Shown piece after piece: positions 1 to 5,790 of a DNA stretch of 19,428 bases; position 1 is the first letter of the stretch, and each line of letters opens with the position of its first letter. A program made the translations under genes and the position numbers. The notes beneath the pieces were generated by a model. It saw only the letters and a list, made by a program, of their open reading frames with translations. It did no database searches and had not been told where the DNA came from. The stretch is from Anaerolineae bacterium. GTDB taxonomy: Bacteria > Chloroflexota > Anaerolineae > UBA1429. The DNA lies in assembly GCA_016928125.1 (NCBI GenBank), contig JAFGLK010000485.1, forward strand, positions 1 to 19,428. The letters run 5' to 3'.

Positions 1-447
1 GCACCAGAGACCATGCAAGGGCGAAGCCTGGTGGGTCTGGCGGAGGGCCAAGTGAGCGATTGGCGCGAGGATGCCTTTTCCGAGATCGATCTGCGCGTCA
101 ATCCCAAGATGCATGGCCCGCATGACCCGGCCGTCCGGGATTTCGTCGCCATGGTCTGCACGCGCGATTGGAAATACGTGCATTGGCCCAATCGCGGCCT
201 GGGCGAGCTCTACCACCTGGCCAACGATCCATATGAGCTCACCAACCTGTTCGACGATCCCGCCCACGCGGCCAGGCTGGCCGAGATGCGTCTGCGGCTG
301 CTCAATCGCTTCATGAACAACCAACGTCCCCATGTCGGCGAGCGGACCGAGACGTTTCGCGAGCACTATGAAGCGGACCATCGCCCCCCGCCCGGGGTAG
401 CCGTGGATGCAGAGTACGCCCCGCCAGAGCCAGCGAGGGCCACGTGA
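1..447 (+). CDS. Sulfatase family protein, C-terminal part (5' end outside window)
   Basis: This is the 3' end of a type I sulfatase (arylsulfatase/choline-sulfatase superfamily), enzymes that hydrolyse sulfate esters. The reading frame is open from base 1, so the catalytic N-terminal domain with the formylglycine site lies upstream of the window. What is visible is the typical C-terminal subdomain. A strand of the type 'VCTRDWKYVHWP' is followed by 'ELYHLANDPYELTNLFDDP', the hallmark 'LYDLxxDPxExxNL' ending of sulfatases, and then a helix rich in Arg and Leu. The ATG at 13 is probably an internal Met. The TGA stop overlaps a possible GTG start of the next gene, so the two are probably co-transcribed. 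The substrate cannot be told from this fragment; a carbohydrate or choline sulfate is plausible given the glycan-related neighbours. Confidence 0.88.
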   Translation, partial: APETMQGRSLVGLAEGQVSDWREDAFSEIDLRVNPKMHGPHDPAVRDFVAMVCTRDWKYVHWPNRGLGELYHLANDPYELTNLFDDPAHAARLAEMRLRLLNRFMNNQRPHVGERTETFREHYEADHRPPPGVAVDAEYAPPEPARAT

Positions 448-536
448 TCTCTGGGCTGGGTCGGTCGCGCGTGGGTGATGATGGCGCTTGCTCCCCGGCG
501 CCCGCGGGCCGGCCGCTTGGGCCGATTCACAGCTGG

Positions 537-1613
537 ATGAGCTGGAGCCCGGGGCGCCCGACCACAGCCTACTCGCGTGGATTTTGGGTGATCCTTCTCT
601 CTGTCAGCGTGGCACTCCTCTCGGGCTGCGGCGGTCCCTGGGGGGGATGGTTCGCCACAGCCACACCTACGACCACGCCAACGATCGCGACGGCCACCGC
701 CACGGCGACGGCCACGGTGCCATCGCCCACCCCCACAGCCACGGCAACCCCCACCGCAACGCCGACCGTCACCCCCTCGCCCACAGCGACACCTCTGCCG
801 CTGACGGCGCGGATCGCACTCGGCAGCTCTCAGGTCGCGCAGGGACGCACCTTTGTGGTGATGGCCATCACGAATCAACCCTGCGTCGTTCTGGGGCAGA
901 TCGAGGAGCGCCAGGCTCAGTGCGTCTCTCGCGATGGCCTGACGCACATCGCGTTTGTGGGTGTGAGCGCACTGGCCGCATTGGGTGAGCAAGCCTTGTC
1001 GATCAGTGCGACGACAGCGGATGGCCGGAGCCTCACCCTCGAAACGTCGATCTCGATCGTAGCGGGCAACTATGGGCGGGAGACCATTCCCCTGACGCCG
1101 AGCCTTACAGCCTTGCTCGATCCCTCCATCGCCGAGCCCGAGTTGCGGCATGTGACCGAGGTGTATGCCCGCTTCACGCCTGCAGTGAGCTGGCAGGGAC
1201 CTTTCGACTGGCCGCTCAAGGGCCCGATCACCTCCTATTTCGGCACCCGCCGGTGGTATGGCAATATCCTGCAATCCTATCATGCGGGAGTCGATATCGA
1301 CGGCGAGGCCGGCGATGAGGTTCTCGCCCCAGCGGGCGGGGTGGTGGCCCTGGCCGAGGCGCTCAAGGTGCGCGGCAATGTGGTCATCATCGATCACGGC
1401 GTGGGTGTCCTGAGCGGCTACTATCATCTCGACCGAATCGATGTAGAGGAAGGCCAGATCATCGAACCGGGCACCCGTCTCGGCACCGTGGGCAGCACGG
1501 GCCTCTCGACGGGCTCTCATCTGCATTGGGAGCTGCGTGTCAGCGGGATCGCCGTGGATGCTGCCCAGTGGACCGAGACGGCCCTGCTGCCCGATGATTT
1601 CGGCGAACCATAA
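537..1613 (+). CDS. Lipoprotein M23 (LytM-type) metallopeptidase with Thr/Pro linker
   Basis: This is a surface-anchored zinc peptidase of family M23, which usually cuts peptidoglycan cross-bridges. From the ATG at 537 the protein is 358 aa. Residues 1-30 form a signal peptide ending in a lipobox (LLSG followed by Cys31). A Thr/Ala/Pro-rich linker covers about residues 40-89, then a beta-rich middle domain, then the M23 domain from about 224. Zinc and catalytic residues are intact: His249 and Asp253 in HAGVD, His297 in YYHLD, and His328 and His330 in SHLHWE. An alternative GTG start at 444 overlaps the sulfatase stop (GTGA) and has a GAGGG four bases upstream. It would add 31 residues that do not look like a signal peptide, so I prefer 537, although no good ribosome binding site precedes it. 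The next gene starts 9 bases after the stop. The family call is secure; the start is uncertain. Confidence 0.88.
   Translation: MSWSPGRPTTAYSRGFWVILLSVSVALLSGCGGPWGGWFATATPTTTPTIATATATATATVPSPTPTATATPTATPTVTPSPTATPLPLTARIALGSSQVAQGRTFVVMAITNQPCVVLGQIEERQAQCVSRDGLTHIAFVGVSALAALGEQALSISATTADGRSLTLETSISIVAGNYGRETIPLTPSLTALLDPSIAEPELRHVTEVYARFTPAVSWQGPFDWPLKGPITSYFGTRRWYGNILQSYHAGVDIDGEAGDEVLAPAGGVVALAEALKVRGNVVIIDHGVGVLSGYYHLDRIDVEEGQIIEPGTRLGTVGSTGLSTGSHLHWELRVSGIAVDAAQWTETALLPDDFGEP
654..803 (+). repeat. Low-complexity Thr/Ala/Pro-coding tract
   Basis: About 150 bases of imperfect ACN/GCN/CCN codon repeats encode the flexible linker between lipobox and folded domains of the M23 lipoprotein. 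Such linkers are common in secreted Chloroflexota proteins. The period is three to six bases and irregular, so slippage-driven length variation between strains is possible. Confidence 0.8.
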
Positions 1614-1622
1614 GGAGGTCCC

Positions 1623-2423
1623 ATGACCAAGCCCCCCTTCTATCGCGACCAGCCCCTGGTGATCGCCCACCGAGGTGCCCGGGATATGGCGCCAGAGAAT
1701 ACCCTGGCTGCCTTTGCGGCGGCCATAGACGCTGGCGCGGACGGCATCGAGCTGGATGTGACCCGCTGTGCCAGCGGCGAGATCGTCGTGATCCACGATG
1801 ACAGGGTGGATCGCACCACGGATGGCTCGGGGCTTGTGAGCCAGCTGCCCTGGGCGGCGCTGCGCGAGCTCGATGCGGGAAGCTGGTTCGGGGCGCCATT
1901 CGCCGGCGAGCGCATCCCGTTACTGGAGCAAGTATTCGAGTTGGTCAGAGGGGCTGTGCGGATCAACGTGGAGATCAAAGGCATGCGCAGACGTGGCGAT
2001 GGCCTGGAGGAGGAGGTGGCGGTCATGATCGCGCGCCACAGTCTCGCGCCCTGGGTGCTGATCTCATCCTTCAATCCCTGGGCGCTGTGGCGCATCAAGG
2101 CCGGCGCTCCGGCGCTACAGCGCGGTCTGCTCTATGCGCCGGGCCAGCCTCTTCCCCTGGCGCGCGGTTGGGCTCGACATCTGGTGCGCCCCCACGCGCT
2201 CCATCCCAGGATGGATCTCGTGGATGGTGCCTACATAGCCTGGGCCCGCCGGCAAGGCTATCGCGTGAATGTCTGGACCGTGAACGAGGATGCGGCCATC
2301 GAGCGGATGATCGCTCTGGGTGTGGATGGCATCATCACCGACCGCCCTGGGCGGGCGCGCCAACTGCTCCGATCAGGGAGCCACGAGGTGGCGCTAGCAG
2401 GGCACCGGAAAAGCGCGACATAG
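1623..2423 (+). CDS. ugpQ: Glycerophosphodiester phosphodiesterase (GDPD family)
   Basis: The enzyme hydrolyses glycerophosphodiesters, the head groups left from phospholipid breakdown, to sn-glycerol 3-phosphate and an alcohol. The 266-aa protein is a single TIM-barrel domain of normal length. Visible motifs are HRGA at residues 16-19, PENT at 24-27, Glu43 and Asp45 in GIELDV, His58 in VIHDD and Glu117 in NVEIKG, and a typical C-terminal 'VNVWTVN' and '[10 protein letters not shown]'. Together these supply the catalytic His pair and metal-binding acids. No signal peptide is present, so it acts in the cytoplasm. The start is set by a perfect AAGGAGG shortly upstream of ATG, in the 9-base gap after the peptidase gene, so the two are one transcript. 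The 3' end overlaps glyA on the other strand by 30 bp. The symbol ugpQ reflects family membership and not proven orthology. Confidence 0.93.
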   Translation: MTKPPFYRDQPLVIAHRGARDMAPENTLAAFAAAIDAGADGIELDVTRCASGEIVVIHDDRVDRTTDGSGLVSQLPWAALRELDAGSWFGAPFAGERIPLLEQVFELVRGAVRINVEIKGMRRRGDGLEEEVAVMIARHSLAPWVLISSFNPWALWRIKAGAPALQRGLLYAPGQPLPLARGWARHLVRPHALHPRMDLVDGAYIAWARRQGYRVNVWTVNEDAAIERMIALGVDGIITDRPGRARQLLRSGSHEVALAGHRKSAT

Positions 2424-3704
2424 CTCGCGGCTGCGCTGACGCACTCGCCTGATGGCCGCCCGGTCGGACACGTGGCGCAGCACCTCGACGATCATCTCGG
2501 CTACCTGCCACATCTCCTCCACGCCAAAGCCGCGCGTCGTCGCCGCGGGCGTGCCCAGGCGGATGCCGCTGCAGACCTGGGGCGGCAGAGGATCGAACGG
2601 GATCTGGTTTTTGTTGCAGGCCATCCCGGCCTCTTCAAGGGCGAGCTCAGCGTCGCGACCCGTCGTGCCGAGGCTCGAGACATCCACGAGCACGAGATGA
2701 TTGTCCGTGCCGCCGGAGACCAGGCGTAAGCCTTGTTGTTTGAGCGCGTCGGCCAGAACATGGGCATTCTCCAGGATGCGCTCCTGATAGACGCCGAAAG
2801 CGGGCGTCATGGCCTCTCTCAACGCCACGGCCTTGGCCGCGATGACGTGCATCAATGGCCCGCCCTGCGTGCCAGGAAAGACCGCACGATCGACCCGCTT
2901 GGCCAGGTTCTCCTGGCACAGGATCATGCCGCCCCGGGGACCCCGCAGTGTCTTGTGGGTAGTGGTCGTGACCATGTCTGCGCAGGGCACGGGGGTAGGG
3001 TGCAGCCCCGCCGCGACAAGGCCGGCCACATGGGCCATATCGATCATGAGATAGGCCCCCACCCGATCGGCGATCCGGCGCAGGCGAGACCAATCGATGA
3101 TGCGCGGGTAGGCGCTGGCCCCAGCGACAATCAGGCGAGGGTTGATCGCCAATGCCTGCTCTTCCAGCGCCTCATAGTCGATCCGTTCCGTATCTGGGCG
3201 CACGCCATAGTGAAAGAAACGGTACTGTCTGCCTGAGAAGCTTAGCCTATGGCCATGGGTGAGATGTCCGCCATGAGACAAGCTCATCGCCAAGACCGTA
3301 TCGTTAGGCTCAAGGACGGCCATGTAGGCGGCCGCGTTGGCCTGAGAGCCAGAGTGAGGTTGAACATTGGCATGCTCCGCGCCAAAGAGAGCTTGCGCGC
3401 GTTCCACCGCCAGTCGCTCCACCCGATCGACATATCCGCAGCCGCCATAGTACCGGTTGTCTGGATAGCCCTCGGCATACTTGTTGGTCAGCACCGAGCC
3501 CTGAGCGGCCAGCACCGCCGGGCTCACATAGTTCTCCGAGGCAATCAGCTCGATCGTATCCTGCTGCCGCGCGGCCTCGCACGTCAGGGCCTGGGCGATC
3601 TCTGGGTCTGAGGCCTCAAGCCAATCCACACCAAGCGGGGTGCAGCGATAGCTCGACCCCTCTTTTGCCCATTCTGCCAGGATTTCCTCACATAGTTGGG
3701 TCAT
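2394..3704 (-). CDS. glyA: Serine hydroxymethyltransferase
   Basis: A PLP enzyme that interconverts serine + tetrahydrofolate and glycine + 5,10-methylene-tetrahydrofolate, feeding one-carbon metabolism in the cytoplasm. The 436-aa product covers the whole family. The N-terminal '[10 protein letters not shown]' is followed by '[10 protein letters not shown]', 'NKYAEGYP', 'RYYGG', 'QPHSGSQAN', 'DMAHVAGL' and '[14 protein letters not shown]', in which Lys251 forms the Schiff base with PLP. About 25 extra residues precede the usual start compared with E. coli GlyA. The ATG at 3704 is chosen because GAGG lies 8 bases upstream. The in-frame ATG at 3743 sits inside a terminator stem and has no ribosome binding site. 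The frame stays open to 3866 but that part is leader. The gene ends inside the convergent phosphodiesterase gene with no terminator between them. Expression is probably controlled by the leader terminator described separately. Confidence 0.96.
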   Translation of the reverse strand: MTQLCEEILAEWAKEGSSYRCTPLGVDWLEASDPEIAQALTCEAARQQDTIELIASENYVSPAVLAAQGSVLTNKYAEGYPDNRYYGGCGYVDRVERLAVERAQALFGAEHANVQPHSGSQANAAAYMAVLEPNDTVLAMSLSHGGHLTHGHRLSFSGRQYRFFHYGVRPDTERIDYEALEEQALAINPRLIVAGASAYPRIIDWSRLRRIADRVGAYLMIDMAHVAGLVAAGLHPTPVPCADMVTTTTHKTLRGPRGGMILCQENLAKRVDRAVFPGTQGGPLMHVIAAKAVALREAMTPAFGVYQERILENAHVLADALKQQGLRLVSGGTDNHLVLVDVSSLGTTGRDAELALEEAGMACNKNQIPFDPLPPQVCSGIRLGTPAATTRGFGVEEMWQVAEMIVEVLRHVSDRAAIRRVRQRSRELCRAFPVPC

Positions 3705-3732
3705 TGCGCCTGCCTCATGACAAGATTGAACC

Positions 3733-3782
3733 AAAAACTCCATCGCGGCCCACCCTACGTCAGCGCGGGCACGTGATGGAGT
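3733..3782 (-). terminator. Intrinsic terminator inside the glyA leader
   Basis: On the minus strand an 8-bp perfect stem ACTCCATC/GATGGAGT (arms 3775-3782 and 3737-3744) encloses an inner six-pair stem GCCCGC/GTGGGC with one G-U pair. It is followed at once by a run of five T (3737-3733; the last stem base is the first T). This is a canonical rho-independent terminator. It lies 28 bases upstream of the glyA start and downstream of the predicted glyA promoter. No minus-strand gene lies upstream for it to terminate, so it most likely acts as an attenuator. Confidence 0.7.
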
Positions 3783-3889
3783 CCAGATTGAAGCGGTTAC
3801 CTGTTCGCCACCACCCCACCTCTTCGATGAGGTGATTGCGCCCGCACTCTGCAGCGATCCTCGCAAGAGACGCCGCAGAGCCTCGATCC
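3783..3889 (-). promoter_or_regulatory. Structured glyA leader RNA, candidate attenuator/riboswitch (class unknown)
   Basis: Between the predicted transcription start near 3889 and the terminator lies about 107 nt that fold into separate hairpins. One has a 9-bp stem (arms 3872-3880 and 3847-3855, one G-U pair). Another has a 6-bp stem CACCUC/GAGGUG with a 6-nt loop (3817-3834). The segment 3838-3845 (GCGGGCGC on the transcript) can pair over 8 bp, one of them G-U, with 3765-3772 (GUGCCCGC) inside the terminator. That gives a ready antiterminator. I see no match to the glycine, ZTP/pfl, THF, SAM-I or T-box consensus as I remember them, and no Gly- or Ser-rich leader peptide. Confidence 0.45.
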
Positions 3890-3895
3890 GATCGC

Positions 3896-3924
3896 ATTAT
3901 AGCCCCCTTGAGATGTTTGTGCAA
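3896..3924 (-). promoter_or_regulatory. Predicted glyA promoter
   Basis: On the minus strand TTGCAC (3924-3919) and a perfect TATAAT (3901-3896) are 17 bases apart. The start of transcription would be near 3889, giving a leader of about 185 nt before glyA. It is divergent from the nitroreductase promoter about 50 bp away. Confidence 0.55.
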
Positions 3925-3973
3925 GCTGCCCACAGGCATCCAGATAGAACTCTGCGAAATCCCGGACTGCCCA

Positions 3974-4001
3974 TTGACATATTCTAAATTAAGTTTATAA
4001 T
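3974..4001 (+). promoter_or_regulatory. Perfect-consensus sigma-70/sigma-A promoter of the nitroreductase gene
   Basis: TTGACA (3974-3979) and TATAAT (3996-4001) match both consensus hexamers exactly with a 16-base spacer, in the only clearly AT-rich patch of the window. The transcription start is expected near 4008, leaving about 60 nt of leader before the ATG at 4068. Confidence 0.75.
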
Positions 4002-4067
4002 GAAAGATAACATTTGGACTGAACCGCTCAATCGCCAGCCCAGTCTTCTTCGACAAAGGAGCAACCC

Positions 4068-4610
4068 ATGAGTGAGCAAATGCTTGACTTGTTTCGCCGT
4101 CGCCGCACCGTTCGTCGCTTTACCTCCCAAGATGTCACAGATCAGGAGGTGGAGCTCCTGCTCGAGATGGCCATGTATGCGCCAAACCGCCTCAACCGCC
4201 AGCCTTGGCGTTTCGTGGTCATTCGAGACCCGCAGCTCAAGAGCGATCTGGCCCATACTTTGCGCATCCGGCCCTATCTCGAAGAGGCGCCTGTGGTCAT
4301 TGCTGTTTGCGGCATCCCCAATCTGTCTTCCACCTGGGTGATGGATACGAGCGCGGCCATTGAGAACATGCTCCTCGCAGCCACGGCCATAGGGCTCGGC
4401 GGCGCCTGGGTCGGCTCCCCCGATACCGTCATGTGGAGCCTGGCTGAGGAATGTTTGCACGACAAGGCGCGCATCCCTCTGGACGTGCCCGTTGTTGCCT
4501 TGGTTGCATTGGGCCACCCGGCGGAGCTCCCCGAGCCGCATGAGCGCAGTCAGCGCTATGATGCGACCAAGATCCACTATGAGCAGTGGGGCAAGCAGCG
4601 CCTGGGGTGA
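4068..4610 (+). CDS. Nitroreductase family (FMN-dependent) oxidoreductase
   Basis: A 180-aa single-domain protein of the nitroreductase superfamily, which uses FMN and NAD(P)H to reduce nitro compounds, quinones or flavins. Visible features are the N-terminal FMN-phosphate-binding 'RRRRTVRRF' at about residues 10-18, 'APNRLNRQPWRFVVI' at about 38-52, and the 'GLGGAWVG' segment at about 109-116 that lines the second FMN site. Length fits the short nitroreductases, which act as homodimers. The ATG follows AAAGGAG and a perfect promoter, so the start is firm and expression could be strong. The substrate cannot be read from sequence. The Asn-Arg-Gln-Pro-Trp stretch in place of the common S-x-x-N-x-Q-P-W is a mild variation. 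It stands alone; the aldo/keto reductase downstream appears to have its own promoter. Confidence 0.92.
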   Translation: MSEQMLDLFRRRRTVRRFTSQDVTDQEVELLLEMAMYAPNRLNRQPWRFVVIRDPQLKSDLAHTLRIRPYLEEAPVVIAVCGIPNLSSTWVMDTSAAIENMLLAATAIGLGGAWVGSPDTVMWSLAEECLHDKARIPLDVPVVALVALGHPAELPEPHERSQRYDATKIHYEQWGKQRLG

Positions 4611-4678
4611 CGGGACGACGTGAGTCGGCGACATGTCGGCTCGCGTGTGCTGTGCCGCGATACACCACATATCTGACG

Positions 4679-4707
4679 TTGGCCCCAGACGGGGGCTATG
4701 CTAGACT
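4679..4707 (+). promoter_or_regulatory. Predicted promoter of the aldo/keto reductase gene
   Basis: TTGGCC (4679-4684), a 17-base spacer and an extended -10 TGC-TAGACT (4699-4707) precede the gene start by about 45 bases. The layout and the bases TATGCTA around the -10 closely resemble the promoter predicted in front of the aminotransferase/diol dehydratase operon. Confidence 0.45.
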
Positions 4708-4753
4708 GTTTCCATAAAGATCGCACTGCTTGGAGTGAAGGGGGTAGCCTGGC

Positions 4754-5692
4754 ATGGAATACCGCACGCTCGGTCGCACTGGCCTCTCGGTATCGGTGGC
4801 TGGCCTGGGGACTGGAGGTGCCTCGCAACTCGGTCAGAGCACCGGCCGAACGGAGGCCGAATCGCACCGCGTGGTGAGGACGGCCCTGGATTTGGGCATC
4901 AACATCTTTGACTCTTCTTCGGGCTATCGCGATAGCGAAGCCTTGCTGGGCGGGGCCCTCGAGGGGGTGCCGAGGGATCGCTACATCCTGGCCACCAAGT
5001 TCCAGCCGGGGCGGGGTGCGGAGCTCAAGGAGGCGGGCAGCCTGACCGAACAGCTAGACCGGAGCTTGCGCCGGATGGGTGTGGACTATGTGGATGTCTT
5101 CCAATACCACGGCGTCCCGCGTGGCATGTATCGCCAGACCATCGAGCGCTTTCACGAGCTGGCTTTGCGCGCCCAACAGGCGGGCAAGGTGCGCTTCATC
5201 GGTATCACCGAGACGGTAGCCGAGGACCCGCACCACGAGATGCTGCCCATGGCTTTGGAGGATGACCTGTTCGACACGATCATGATCAAGTACGGCATCC
5301 TGAACCAGAGCGGCGCCCAGGTGGTGCTGCCCATGGCTCAAAAGCGTCAGGTGGGCGTCTTGGTGATGGCAGCGGTGCGCACATCGCTGCGCAATCCGGA
5401 GGAGGCTGTGGCCTGCCTGAATGGCTTCATCGACGAGGGGCGGCTGGATTTGCCTCGGCCGACCTTGGCGGATCCTCTCGGTCTGGGTCGCACGGGCGAT
5501 CCTGTGCCCGGCCTGAGACGCGCCGCCTATCAGTTCGCTGCAGCTCACGAGGCCGTGTCGACTGTGCTCATCGGCACGGGCAATGCGGAACACCTCAAGG
5601 CCAATGTGGCCGACCTACTGGCCCCACCGATGACCGAAGCGCAGTTGGCGTATCTGCACAAGACATATCGCCATCTGGACTGGACCAGGTAG
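4754..5692 (+). CDS. Aldo/keto reductase
   Basis: An NAD(P)H-dependent oxidoreductase of the aldo/keto reductase superfamily, 312 aa, the usual length for a TIM-barrel AKR. The catalytic tetrad is complete: Asp53 and Tyr58 in FDSSSGY, Lys82 in ATKFQ and His119 in FQYHG. The N-terminal 'YRTLGRTGLSVSVAGLGTGG' is typical of bacterial AKRs close to the YhdN/L-glyceraldehyde 3-phosphate reductase type, and the C-terminal 'VSTVLIGTGNAEHLKANV' is the cofactor-phosphate-binding segment. No signal peptide, so cytosolic. A ribosome binding site of the type AAGGGGG precedes the ATG. The gene ends about 45 bases before a strong terminator hairpin. The physiological carbonyl substrate is unknown. It faces the diol dehydratase operon but is not part of it. 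Confidence 0.93.
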   Translation: MEYRTLGRTGLSVSVAGLGTGGASQLGQSTGRTEAESHRVVRTALDLGINIFDSSSGYRDSEALLGGALEGVPRDRYILATKFQPGRGAELKEAGSLTEQLDRSLRRMGVDYVDVFQYHGVPRGMYRQTIERFHELALRAQQAGKVRFIGITETVAEDPHHEMLPMALEDDLFDTIMIKYGILNQSGAQVVLPMAQKRQVGVLVMAAVRTSLRNPEEAVACLNGFIDEGRLDLPRPTLADPLGLGRTGDPVPGLRRAAYQFAAAHEAVSTVLIGTGNAEHLKANVADLLAPPMTEAQLAYLHKTYRHLDWTR

Positions 5693-5735
5693 GAAGAGCG
5701 CATCTGCATTCAGAGGGCATTCTGCCGTAATCCAT

Positions 5736-5776
5736 AAGCGCCTGGCAGCCTCCATACAGTGCCTGCCAGGCGCTTT
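5736..5776. terminator. Bidirectional terminator between convergent genes
   Basis: A perfect 13-bp inverted repeat AAGCGCCTGGCAG/CTGCCAGGCGCTT (5736-5748 and 5763-5775) with a 14-base loop ends in TTT on the plus strand. It lies between the 3' ends of the aldo/keto reductase and the beta-mannosidase and probably serves both. The T-runs are short. Confidence 0.75.
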
Positions 5777-5790
5777 GGTGTCTTCGCGAG

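Noticed and set aside
366..1796. 476-codon minus-strand open frame opposite the M23 and phosphodiesterase genes
   Set aside because: Its Gly/Arg/Cys-rich low-complexity product is the complement of the Thr/Pro linker and well-supported genes; a shadow frame in GC-rich DNA.
3744..3756. T-box-like AGGGTGGGCCGCG on the minus strand in the glyA leader
   Set aside because: It is one base short of the AGGGTGGNACCGCG consensus and sits in the 3' half of the terminator stem, not in an antiterminator ahead of it. No Stem I with specifier loop is apparent.
3760..4056. 98-codon minus-strand open frame across the glyA leader and promoter region
   Set aside because: It runs through both predicted promoters and into the terminator, has no recognisable domain and no ribosome binding site; it is probably chance.
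4620..4660. Inverted repeat around CGACATGTCG after the nitroreductase gene as a terminator
   Set aside because: The palindrome is short, has no loop and no T-run, and pairing does not extend outward.
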